DNA from: Veillonella sp.
GTDB taxonomy: Bacteria; Bacillota; Negativicutes; Veillonellales; Veillonellaceae
DNA: 62,587 nucleotides
Direction of reading: 5' to 3'
Assembly: GCF_015058545.1 (NCBI RefSeq)
Contig: NZ_SVCB01000147.1
Span: 1 to 62,587, forward strand
The position numbers and the translations under genes were made by a program. How positions within the stretch are numbered: position 1 is the stretch's first letter; each line of letters opens with the position of its first letter. This document shows, one piece after another, positions 8,270 through 15,478 of the stretch. The notes beneath the pieces were generated by a model. That model made no database searches. It saw only the letters and a program-made list of their open reading frames with translations, and was not told the DNA's origin.

Positions 8270-8743
8270 ATGGCAGAAGTTAAAGAAACACTGTTAACCG
8301 CAGAAGGTCTTAAGAAACTTGAAGAAGAATTAGCTCATTACAAATCTGTTCGTCGTATTGAAGTAGCGCAGCGTATTAAAACGGCTATCGAATATGGCGA
8401 CATCAGTGAAAACTCTGAATATGATGATGCAAAAAATGAACAGGCTTTTATCGAAGGTCATATCATTGAATTAGAAAATAAAATTAACACGGCTAAAATT
8501 ATTGATGAAAAAACTCGTAAAAATGTAGTATCCGTGGGCAGTAAAGTTAAATTATTAGACGAAGAATTTAACGAAGAATTGGAGTATGTAATTGTAGGTT
8601 CCTCCGAAGCGGATCCTTTCAACAACCGTATTTCCAATGAATCCCCGGTAGGCAGCGCTATTCTCGGTAAGAAAAAAGGTGCTACCGTTGAAGTGAATAC
8701 ACCGGATGGTGTAGCGACTTTCAAAATTTTAGCAATCAGCTAA
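8270..8743 (+). CDS. greA: Transcription elongation factor GreA
   Basis: GreA inserts into the secondary channel of RNA polymerase and stimulates cleavage of backtracked RNA. At 157 residues it has the N-terminal coiled coil (about 10-75) with the acidic tip motif near GDISENSEYDDAKNEQ and the C-terminal FKBP-like domain ending VATFKILAIS. The ATG at 8270 follows GAAGAGGAG. It is the only gene between dusB and lysS and has its own strong promoter with an intervening hairpin. Confidence 0.97.
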   Translation: MAEVKETLLTAEGLKKLEEELAHYKSVRRIEVAQRIKTAIEYGDISENSEYDDAKNEQAFIEGHIIELENKINTAKIIDEKTRKNVVSVGSKVKLLDEEFNEELEYVIVGSSEADPFNNRISNESPVGSAILGKKKGATVEVNTPDGVATFKILAIS

Positions 8744-8796
8744 TACGGCAGTAGCCAGCTAATAAGGTGGCAGCCAATAAAATATACCAAAAATGG

Positions 8797-8836
8797 GCTC
8801 AAAACTGTTATACTATAAGTAATACCGTATTTGAGC
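8797..8836 (+). promoter_or_regulatory. lysS promoter region with flanking inverted repeat
   Basis: A -10-like TATACT (8809-8814) lies between the arms of a 7-bp perfect inverted repeat GCTCAAA (8797-8803) / TTTGAGC (8830-8836). The arrangement could be an operator around a start site, or a leader hairpin. There is no clear -35 and no T-box features. Confidence 0.35.
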
Positions 8837-8860
8837 AGATGAAGTTAGGAGGCCATGTAA

Positions 8861-10408
8861 GTGAGCGAAGAAAAAGCGACTACAGTACAAGAACAACAGC
8901 AGGAATTAAATGATCAAATGTTAATTCGTCGCGATAAGCTTGCACAATACGAGGCAGACGGAGTGTATCCTTTTGGCCAGCGTTTTGTAGTACAGCAGCA
9001 TGCGGCAACAATAAAAGACAACTTCCGTGATTTTGAAGATCAGCCGGTAACCGTTGCCGGTCGTCTTATGACGATTCGATCCCACGGTAAAACGGCGTTT
9101 GCCAATATTCGTGATTTAACCGGTGATATCCAGATTTACTTGCGTAAAGACGTGTTGGGTGAAGACGTATACAAACACGTTAAAATGCTTGACATGGGCG
9201 ATATCGTAGGCATCGAAGGGCACGTATTCCGTACGCATATGGGCGAAATCACCATTAAAGTTAACAAAATTACGTTGCTTTCTAAATCTTTGCGTCCATT
9301 ACCTGAAAAATGGCATGGCTTAAAGGATACGGAACTTCGCTATCGTCAACGCTATGTGGATTTGATTGTAAATCCGGAAGTGCGCGATACCTTTATTAAA
9401 CGTACCCAAATCGTGGCTAAAATGCGTCAATACATGAACGCTCATCAGTTCATGGAAGTGGAAACTCCAATGCTCCACGCTATTCCGGGTGGTGCTGCGG
9501 CTCGTCCGTTCATTACCCATCACAATGCGCTTGATATCGACATTTACATGCGTATTTCCCCTGAATTACACTTAAAACGCCTTATCGTAGGCGGTTTGGA
9601 ACGCGTATTCGAAATTAACCGTTCCTTCCGTAACGAAGGTATCGATAACCGCCATAACCCTGAATTCACCATGATGGAATCTTACCAGGCTTACGGCAAC
9701 TTCGAAGATGCCATTATGTTGACTGAAAATATCGTGGCTTACTGTGCGCAGGAAGTTCTCGGTACGACTAAAATCAACTACCAGGGCACTGAAATTGATT
9801 TGACGCCGCCTTGGAACCGCATTACGATGCAGGAAGGTATCAAGAAATATACGGGCGAAGATTTCGACGCCGTTGAAACGTTGGAAGAAGCACGCGCTAT
9901 TGCGGACCGTTTGAACGTAGAATATACAGATCGCGACGGCATCGGCAAAATCATCAACCTTTGCTTCGAAGATTATGTAGAAGAAAACTTGATTGAGCCA
10001 ACCATCGTGTACGGTCATCCGTTGGAAATCTCGCCATTGGCTAAACAGAACCGTGAAAAACCATTAACAACGGAACGTTTTGAAGCGTTCGTATACGGTC
10101 GTGAATTGGCTAACGGTTATTCCGAGTTGAATGACCCAATCGATCAGCGTCAACGTTTTGAAAAACAGTTACAGGAACGTGCTGCCGGTGACGATGAAGC
10201 TCACCGCATGGATGAAGATTTCGTAACCGCTTTGGAATACGGTTTACCTCCAACAGCCGGTCTCGGTATCGGTATCGACCGTCTCGTTATGTTCTTAACT
10301 GATTCCGCTTCTATTCGTGACGTATTGTTATTCCCACTCATGAAACCGGAAACAGAAACTAAAGCTGTTGAAGCAGACGAAGCTGATAAAGCAGACAAAA
10401 CTGAATAA
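8861..10408 (+). CDS. lysS: Lysyl-tRNA synthetase, class II
   Basis: LysS charges tRNA-Lys with lysine. The N-terminal OB-fold anticodon domain (about 55-160, with VAGRLMTIRSHGKTAFANIRD split around the strand turns) is followed by class II motifs: motif 1 near VETPMLHAIPGGAAARPF, motif 2 RSFRNEGIDNRHNPEF, and motif 3 GLGIGIDRLVM. The start is GTG 8861, eight bases after AGGAGG (8847-8852). The C-terminal tail after motif 3 is a short Glu/Ala/Asp-rich extension. 515 residues is slightly longer than usual because of the two tails. Confidence 0.96.
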   Translation: MSEEKATTVQEQQQELNDQMLIRRDKLAQYEADGVYPFGQRFVVQQHAATIKDNFRDFEDQPVTVAGRLMTIRSHGKTAFANIRDLTGDIQIYLRKDVLGEDVYKHVKMLDMGDIVGIEGHVFRTHMGEITIKVNKITLLSKSLRPLPEKWHGLKDTELRYRQRYVDLIVNPEVRDTFIKRTQIVAKMRQYMNAHQFMEVETPMLHAIPGGAAARPFITHHNALDIDIYMRISPELHLKRLIVGGLERVFEINRSFRNEGIDNRHNPEFTMMESYQAYGNFEDAIMLTENIVAYCAQEVLGTTKINYQGTEIDLTPPWNRITMQEGIKKYTGEDFDAVETLEEARAIADRLNVEYTDRDGIGKIINLCFEDYVEENLIEPTIVYGHPLEISPLAKQNREKPLTTERFEAFVYGRELANGYSELNDPIDQRQRFEKQLQERAAGDDEAHRMDEDFVTALEYGLPPTAGLGIGIDRLVMFLTDSASIRDVLLFPLMKPETETKAVEADEADKADKTE

Positions 10409-10440
10409 GTAAGATATAATTTTATACTGAAACAGATATA

Positions 10441-10480
10441 GGGCGACCGCGTATTATGAGTGGTCGCCTTTGTGTTTTTT
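10441..10480 (+). terminator. Terminator after lysS
   Basis: The stem GGCGACC (10442-10448) / GGTCGCC (10462-10468) is followed by TTTGTGTTTTTTG. It marks the left edge of the AT-rich island that separates lysS from serS. Confidence 0.8.
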
Positions 10481-10633
10481 GTTTTGTTTGCAGGCATGTG
10501 ACAAAGTGATTGTATATCTTTTATTGTTATTGCATATTTACAAATTGATTTCCTTCGGATATAATCGTTTTAATAAATGAGAATGCTGTTTTTTCTTGTG
10601 ACTATATTCTTAAATTACTTAGGGAGTGTTGGT

Positions 10634-10791
10634 ATGAAACAGGTCTATATTAAATTAACAGCAATAAACGAAGATAAATTGAACGAGTAGAGATAGAAGG
10701 CATCCCTACGTCTATTGCAGCAATGTGTGCAGTGGATGGTAGAGTGCTTTTTTTATTATGTGAGATGATTTTAATTGAAATAGAGAATTGA
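10634..10791 (+). pseudogene. Small frameshifted ORF
   Basis: After an AGGGAG ribosome site (10621-10626), ATG 10634 encodes 18 residues (MKQVYIKLTAINEDKLNE) and stops at 10688-10690. The reading continues without interruption in the -1 frame from 10687 to a TGA at 10789-10791 (VEIEGIPTSIAAMCAVDG and onward). Together they would make a protein of about 52 residues. No family is recognised. It may be a decayed gene, a sequencing error or, less likely, a programmed frameshift. Confidence 0.4.
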
Positions 10792-10812
10792 TTGTAGGGG
10801 TTGATAAAAGAG

Positions 10813-11379
10813 ATGCTAAATAAAAGTAAATATTTAAGTATCCTATTAAAGTTCTATATAGTGTTTAGCATCATAATTTTTATAGTAATTTTACTTCATT
10901 CATATATAAATACGGGCGTATTTAAAGCGAGTGTTGGTATGATAGCTGAAGTTGATAACTATAATATTCAAGTTTTGAACGATGGTATGGTTTTAGATTT
11001 GAATCAGAAAAAAGATTATGTTATTACTACGAATGCTAAAGCATATAAGATTGTTGAAGAAGAACCTATTGGTTCAGAATTAAGCAGAGTACTGATAATA
11101 AAGGGTGAAAGCAATGAAAAACCGGCATATTTGATATATAGAGAAGCTTATAGTACTTGGTATTTTATTGATTATCCATATGAACGCTTAGGACCTTTTA
11201 CAGGAGGAATAGTAAAATTAAATAATTGGGAAGTTTTGAAGAGTCTTTCTACTAAAGAAAAATATAATCCACAGATGATTATAGAAGAAAATGTAAAATC
11301 TGGAGATGATATCACATTATCTCAAATTAATGAATTGAAACATTTTATTGAAATGAATGAGTGGATAGTTATTAAATAG
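10813..11379 (+). CDS. Orphan membrane-anchored protein of the AT-rich island
   Basis: I do not recognise this protein of 188 residues. A single hydrophobic helix near the N-terminus (about residues 8-32, ending LLHSYINTG) is followed by a soluble region with alternating strands, suggesting an exported or cell-surface domain tethered to the inner membrane. ATG 10813 is preferred because AGGGG at 10796-10800 is correctly placed for it; an upstream TTG at 10801 would have no spacer. Base composition is far more AT-rich than the neighbours, which points to acquisition. Its neighbour at 11516 has the same topology. Confidence 0.6.
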   Translation: MLNKSKYLSILLKFYIVFSIIIFIVILLHSYINTGVFKASVGMIAEVDNYNIQVLNDGMVLDLNQKKDYVITTNAKAYKIVEEEPIGSELSRVLIIKGESNEKPAYLIYREAYSTWYFIDYPYERLGPFTGGIVKLNNWEVLKSLSTKEKYNPQMIIEENVKSGDDITLSQINELKHFIEMNEWIVIK

Positions 11380-11515
11380 ACTAAATATAATTGTCCGTTT
11401 AATTTTATATCATTATGGATATGCATATTAAGAAGTCCGGTCGCATGTGGGCGACCAAGGTGGCATAAACTTCATAAACAATTTAATATTATTTAGTATA
11501 GAAAAGAGTTCTGAA

Positions 11516-12040
11516 ATGACGAAAAAAAGAAAAATAGGGATATTCTTGGTAATATGTTATATATTTATAACTTATTTTACATGGATACATGAAATTCGTA
11601 TATTTGATTTTACATATTGGTATTATGGTAGATATCGTATGTTGCGATATACAGAGATTAGGGATATTTCAACTGGTGAAGGCCTTGAAGAATATGCTCT
11701 GAGTACAGAATGGAGGTTTCCCTATTTATACATTTATGGAATAACAGGCTATACAAAAGTGACTACAATTCCATTTTTTAATAAAATTGAGAAACTTCCT
11801 AATATGACAGTGTATACATATAATTTAAAGGAACCACCACATAACCCTTATCAGACAACGATTCCTAAATTAAAAGAATCTTACGGTGATAGGTTTATTC
11901 TATATGATTCTTTTGCAGATTTTACTGAGTCTGATCAATTAATTTTTGAGCAATTAGAAGATGAAGGAGAGCAATGGTTAAACTATTTAAAGTCTGAGCG
12001 GCGTAAATTATTTGTAAAAGGTTTAAAAAAACTTCGTTGA
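11516..12040 (+). CDS. Second orphan membrane-anchored protein of the AT-rich island
   Basis: This is an unrecognised protein of 174 residues. One N-terminal hydrophobic helix (about residues 7-25, GIFLVICYIFITYFTW) precedes a Tyr/Arg-rich soluble domain. An upstream in-frame GTG at 11447 would add 23 residues but lies in a hairpin and lacks a ribosome site, whereas AAAAGAG precedes ATG 11516. Like the gene at 10813 it is strongly AT-rich. The pair could be accessory proteins from a decayed element such as immunity or effector genes, but nothing in the sequence shows that function. Confidence 0.55.
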   Translation: MTKKRKIGIFLVICYIFITYFTWIHEIRIFDFTYWYYGRYRMLRYTEIRDISTGEGLEEYALSTEWRFPYLYIYGITGYTKVTTIPFFNKIEKLPNMTVYTYNLKEPPHNPYQTTIPKLKESYGDRFILYDSFADFTESDQLIFEQLEDEGEQWLNYLKSERRKLFVKGLKKLR

Positions 12041-12158
12041 AGATTTATGCTGTTACCGGCTTTTTTCATGGTAAAAACTATTCAGATGTGGTATGATTAA
12101 GTGTAATTAATAATACATTGTGCCATTGGGCACGCATTTTAAGTAAGAGGTTATGGAT

Positions 12159-13439
12159 ATGTTAGATTTACGTTTCGTAAGAGAAAATCTGGAAGCAGTA
12201 CAGCAAAACTTGGACAATCGCCATACTACCGGCGATTTGGAAAACTTTGCCAAATTGTATGATTTGCGCAAGGATTTAATTCAAGAAGTAGAACAATTAA
12301 AAGCACAGCGCAACTCAGTAACCGCAGAAATCAGTGCGTTAAAACGCAATAAAGAAAATGCGGACGACAAAATTGCGGAAATGCAGAAAGTGGGCGACAA
12401 AATTGCTGAGCTTGACGGCAAAATTCGTGAAACTGAATCTTCACTCCAAAACATTGCCCTCATGTTGCCAAATATGTGCGATGCATCCGTACCGGTAGGG
12501 GAAGATGAAAACGACAATCCTGAAATGCGTCGTTGGGGCAAACCTCGTGAATTCGATTTCCCTATTCAGGCTCACTGGGATTTAGGCGAAAGCCTCGATA
12601 TTTTAGATTGGGAACGTGCCGCTAAAGAAAGTGGTGCCCGTTTTACATTCTACAAAGGCCTCGGTGCTCGTTTGGAACGTGCGCTTATCAACTTCATGCT
12701 TGATCTTCACACCGAAAAACAAGGGTATACCGAAATGATGACACCGTACATGGTAACTCGTCAGACTTTAACCAACACCGGCCAATTGCCTAAATTTGCC
12801 GAAGATATGTATAAAGTAGAAAACACGGAATACTTCCTCATTCCGACCGCTGAAGTTACCCTTACCAACTTCCATGCCGGCGAAATTTTGAGCTCTGATG
12901 AATTGCCTAAATACTACACGGCCTTCACTGCTTGTTTCCGTGCGGAAGCCGGTTCGGCCGGTCGCGATACACGCGGTCTCATTCGTCAGCATCAGTTCAA
13001 CAAAGTTGAAATGGTAAAATTCGCTACCCCTGAAACATCCTATCAGGAACTCGAATCCTTGACGGATAATGCGGAAGAAGTATTGCGTTTATTGGAATTA
13101 CCGCATCGTGTAATTACCCTTTGTACCGGTGATATCGGTTTCAGTTCCGCTAAAACCTATGACGTAGAAGTTTGGATGCCGGCTCAGGATTGCTACCGTG
13201 AAATTTCGTCTTGCTCCAACATAACCGATTTCCAAGCACGCCGCGGTAACATCAAATTCCGTCGCGATGCGAAGAGCAAACCTGAATTCGTTCATACTTT
13301 GAATGGCTCCGGTTTGGCTGTAGGTCGTACAGTAGCCGCTATTTTGGAAAACTTCCAAGAAGCTGACGGCTCCGTTCGCATTCCTAAAGTTTTACAGCCA
13401 TATATGGGTGGCGCAGAAGTAATTAAACCTGTAAAATAG
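12159..13439 (+). CDS. serS: Seryl-tRNA synthetase
   Basis: SerS charges tRNA-Ser and, through it, supplies selenocysteine or cysteine routes where present. The N-terminal antiparallel coiled coil that grips the tRNA long arm spans about residues 25-105. The class II core follows, with motif 2 FRAEAGSAGRDTRGLIRQHQF broken across strands, and motif 3 NGSGLAVGRTVAAILEN. ATG 12159 gives the usual family start MLDLRFVREN and is eight bases from AAGAGG (12145-12150); ATG 12153 is too close to it. No T-box leader was seen upstream; a small hairpin GTGCC/GGCAC lies at 12120-12133. Confidence 0.96.
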   Translation: MLDLRFVRENLEAVQQNLDNRHTTGDLENFAKLYDLRKDLIQEVEQLKAQRNSVTAEISALKRNKENADDKIAEMQKVGDKIAELDGKIRETESSLQNIALMLPNMCDASVPVGEDENDNPEMRRWGKPREFDFPIQAHWDLGESLDILDWERAAKESGARFTFYKGLGARLERALINFMLDLHTEKQGYTEMMTPYMVTRQTLTNTGQLPKFAEDMYKVENTEYFLIPTAEVTLTNFHAGEILSSDELPKYYTAFTACFRAEAGSAGRDTRGLIRQHQFNKVEMVKFATPETSYQELESLTDNAEEVLRLLELPHRVITLCTGDIGFSSAKTYDVEVWMPAQDCYREISSCSNITDFQARRGNIKFRRDAKSKPEFVHTLNGSGLAVGRTVAAILENFQEADGSVRIPKVLQPYMGGAEVIKPVK

Positions 13440-13448
13440 AAGTGTAAG

Positions 13449-13485
13449 GCATAAGGTCTGACGTATGTCAGACCTTCACCTATGC
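13449..13485 (+). terminator. Strong hairpin after serS
   Basis: A perfect 10-bp stem AAGGTCTGAC / GTCAGACCTT (13453-13462 and 13467-13476) with loop GTAT is flanked by GCATA (13449-13453) and TATGC (13481-13485), which can extend it past a bulge. There is no T tract, so it may stabilise the mRNA end or be a factor-dependent terminator. Confidence 0.55.
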
Positions 13486-13595
13486 AATTTCGGAAACCGC
13501 CGATGCAGTTGCAATGACTTGTTGTAGCTAACTGAGGCAATCTTCCGGGATGTATATAATTCAACGGTCTACAGTGTTTTTAAAAAGGAGTTCCT

Positions 13596-14240
13596 ATGAA
13601 AATTTTTATTGATACTGCCAATTTTGATGAAATTAAAGCCGCTTATGAAATGGGCTTCGTTGCCGGTGTAACGACCAACCCGTCTTTGATTGTTAAAGAA
13701 AAACGCGATCTTAAAGAAGTAATCAAACAGATTGCCGAACTCGTTGACGGCCCTGTAAGTGCTGAAGTTATTGCTACCGAAGCACCTGAAATGGTTAAGG
13801 AAGCTCATGAGCTCGTAAAATTGGGCAAAAACGTTGTCATCAAAGTGCCTATGACGGAAGAAGGCCTCAAAGCCGTTTCGATTCTTTCCAAAGAAGGCAT
13901 CAAAACCAACGTTACTTTGATTTTCTCCGCAAACCAGGCTCTCTTGGCCGCTCGTGCCGGTGCTACCTTCGTTAGTCCTTTCGTAGGCCGTATCGATGAT
14001 ATGAGCATGGACGGCATTACTTTGATTGAAGATATTGCGGAAATCTTTATTATGCATGACATTAAGGCTGAAATTATTGCCGCCTCCGTTCGTACACCAA
14101 TGCATATGACACAGTGTGCGAAAGCGGGCGCTCATATTGCCACGGTGCCATACAAGGTGTTAACTGCCTCGATGAAACATCCTTTAACGGATGCAGGTCT
14201 TGCCAGATTCTTAGCAGATTGGGAAGCAGCCAACAAATAA
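13596..14240 (+). CDS. fsa: Transaldolase-like fructose-6-phosphate aldolase
   Basis: This 214-residue protein belongs to the short transaldolase (TalC/FSA) family, which catalyses aldol transfer or cleavage of C6/C7 sugar phosphates in the cytoplasm. The family N-terminus MKIFIDTANFDEI and the TTNPSL motif are present, the Schiff-base lysine is in VIKVPMT (about residue 85), and the FVGRIDD loop follows. The ATG at 13596 follows AAAAGGAG. It sits before glpX, which suggests a shared role in hexose-phosphate metabolism. Transaldolase and aldolase activity cannot be separated by eye. Confidence 0.93.
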   Translation: MKIFIDTANFDEIKAAYEMGFVAGVTTNPSLIVKEKRDLKEVIKQIAELVDGPVSAEVIATEAPEMVKEAHELVKLGKNVVIKVPMTEEGLKAVSILSKEGIKTNVTLIFSANQALLAARAGATFVSPFVGRIDDMSMDGITLIEDIAEIFIMHDIKAEIIAASVRTPMHMTQCAKAGAHIATVPYKVLTASMKHPLTDAGLARFLADWEAANK

Positions 14241-14254
14241 TTAAGGAATCGTGT

Positions 14255-14280
14255 TGCCCTGCTACGTAAGAGGGCATTTT
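14255..14280 (+). terminator. Terminator between the aldolase gene and glpX
   Basis: The stem TGCCCT (14255-14260) / AGGGCA (14271-14276) is followed by TTTT, and the glpX ribosome site AAGGAGG starts at 14281. A short stem with few T residues suggests partial termination. Confidence 0.6.
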
Positions 14281-14295
14281 AAGGAGGTAAAAACT

Positions 14296-15261
14296 GTGGA
14301 TAGAACATTAGCTTTGGAATTTGTACGTGTAACGGAAGCGGCAGCGCTTCGCAGTGGTCGTTTGCTTGGTCGCGGTGAGAAAGACGGCGCCGATCAACTC
14401 GCTGTAGATGCTATGCGTCAAACCTTTGATACAGTACCTATTTCGGGTACCGTTGTTATCGGGGAAGGGGAAATCGATGAAGCCCCTATGCTTTACATCG
14501 GTGAAGAAGTGGGTGCCGGCGGTGAAGCTGTGGACATCGCGGTGGATCCGATTGAAGGTACGAATCTGATTGCTAAAGGTCAAAATGGTGCTATCGCAGT
14601 ATTGGCCATCGCTCCTAAAGGCGGTTTGTTGCATGCGCCTGATATGTACATGCAGAAGCTTTGCGTAGGTCCTCGTGCCAAGGGCGTTATCGATTTGAAT
14701 GCCAGTGTTACTGAAAACTTGCGTCGCGTAGCTGAAAAAATGGAACGCGGTATTGATGATATGACCATCGTTATGCTTGATCGTCCGCGTCATGAAGCGA
14801 TTATGCGCGAAGCTCGTGAAGCGGGTGCTCGTATTCGTTTAATCACCGACGGTGACGTAAATCCGGCGATGGAATGTGGTCTTGAAGGTTCCGGTATTCA
14901 TATGGTTATCGGTACCGGCGGGGCTCCGGAAGGCGTTTTGGCAGCGGCTGCTTTAAAATGTACGGGTGGCGATATGCAAGCGCGCTTGTTGCCTGAAAAT
15001 GACGAAGAAGTTCGTCGTTGTCATGCTATGGGCATTACCGATTTAAATAAAGTATTGACTATTGATGACCTCGTACATGGGGAAGACGTAATTTTCTCTG
15101 CAACGGCTATTACGGAAGGCAACATCTTATCCGGCATTAAATACTTTGCCGGCGGTGCTCGCACGGAATCCGTCGTAATGCGTTATAAGACAGGAACGGT
15201 TCGCTTTGTTGATACTATTCATCGTTTGGACCGCAAGTTAAAATCTATGAAAGCAAAATAA
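14296..15261 (+). CDS. glpX: Fructose-1,6-bisphosphatase class II, GlpX
   Basis: GlpX hydrolyses fructose-1,6-bisphosphate to fructose-6-phosphate for gluconeogenesis, which fits an organism growing on organic acids. The N-terminus RTLALEFVRVTEAAAL, the metal-binding GEGEIDEAPML, and DPIEGTNL are characteristic of the class II, lithium-sensitive family. The start is GTG 14296, eight bases after AAGGAGG (14281-14287); an ATG at 14251 lies upstream of that site, inside the preceding terminator. 321 residues is normal. Confidence 0.96.
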   Translation: MDRTLALEFVRVTEAAALRSGRLLGRGEKDGADQLAVDAMRQTFDTVPISGTVVIGEGEIDEAPMLYIGEEVGAGGEAVDIAVDPIEGTNLIAKGQNGAIAVLAIAPKGGLLHAPDMYMQKLCVGPRAKGVIDLNASVTENLRRVAEKMERGIDDMTIVMLDRPRHEAIMREAREAGARIRLITDGDVNPAMECGLEGSGIHMVIGTGGAPEGVLAAAALKCTGGDMQARLLPENDEEVRRCHAMGITDLNKVLTIDDLVHGEDVIFSATAITEGNILSGIKYFAGGARTESVVMRYKTGTVRFVDTIHRLDRKLKSMKAK

Positions 15262-15290
15262 TCGTTGACTTTCGCGTAAAGATTATAACA

Positions 15291-15327
15291 AAACGGCTTT
15301 ATATCTTTTGATATAAGGCCGTTTTTT
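15291..15327 (+). terminator. Terminator after glpX
   Basis: A long stem formed by AACGG...TTATATC (15292-15305) and GATATAA...CCGTT (15310-15323) with loop TTTT is followed by TTTTT. This closes the serS-glpX block before the murA promoter. Confidence 0.85.
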
Positions 15328-15353
15328 ATGTGTGTTTTGTGTGTGCGCGGCAC

Positions 15354-15382
15354 TTGATGAACAGCCTGTTTTAAAGTATACT
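15354..15382 (+). promoter_or_regulatory. murA promoter
   Basis: A -35 TTGATG (15354-15359) and -10 TATACT (15377-15382) are separated by 17 bases. The transcript would start near 15389 and carry the direct repeat at 15413-15461. Confidence 0.6.
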
Positions 15383-15412
15383 ATAAGGTAGAATTTAAAG
15401 AAGAACTATCAT

Positions 15413-15461
15413 ACTATAGAATAATAGATTGCATGTAAGACTATAGCTTAATAGATTGCAT
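15413..15461 (+). repeat. 22 bp direct repeat in the murA leader
   Basis: ACTATAGAATAATAGATTGC-AT (15413-15434) and ACTATAGCTTAATAGATTGC-AT (15440-15461) differ at two bases and repeat with a 27-base period. They lie between the murA promoter and its ribosome site (GGGAGG at 15465-15470). They may be a duplicated protein-binding site. Confidence 0.7.
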
Positions 15462-15478
15462 TATGGGAGGAAGTATTG

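Larger units (their letters stand above)
10490..12110. other. AT-rich accessory island between lysS and serS
   Basis: GC content falls abruptly to about a quarter to a third here (one 60-base line near 10861 has 14 G+C) compared with mid-40s percent on either side. It holds a frameshifted mini-gene and two orphan proteins with membrane anchors, and no transposase or integrase. A hairpin GGTCGC/GCGACC at 11439-11456 between the two orphans resembles the arms of the lysS terminator in opposite order. Composition and the lack of recognisable families suggest acquired DNA. Confidence 0.6.

Noticed and set aside
10490..12110. Prophage or insertion sequence
   Set aside because: Composition is foreign-like but no transposase, integrase, terminal repeats or phage structural genes are present.
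10409..12158. T-box leader for serS or lysS
   Set aside because: No T-box core sequence, specifier loop or antiterminator/terminator pair is visible before serS or lysS.
13569..14135. Long minus-strand ORF opposite the aldolase gene
   Set aside because: It mirrors a clear coding gene, has no ribosome site and no recognisable protein content. The same applies to other antisense ORFs such as 43283-43837, 12281-12541 and 33411-33749.
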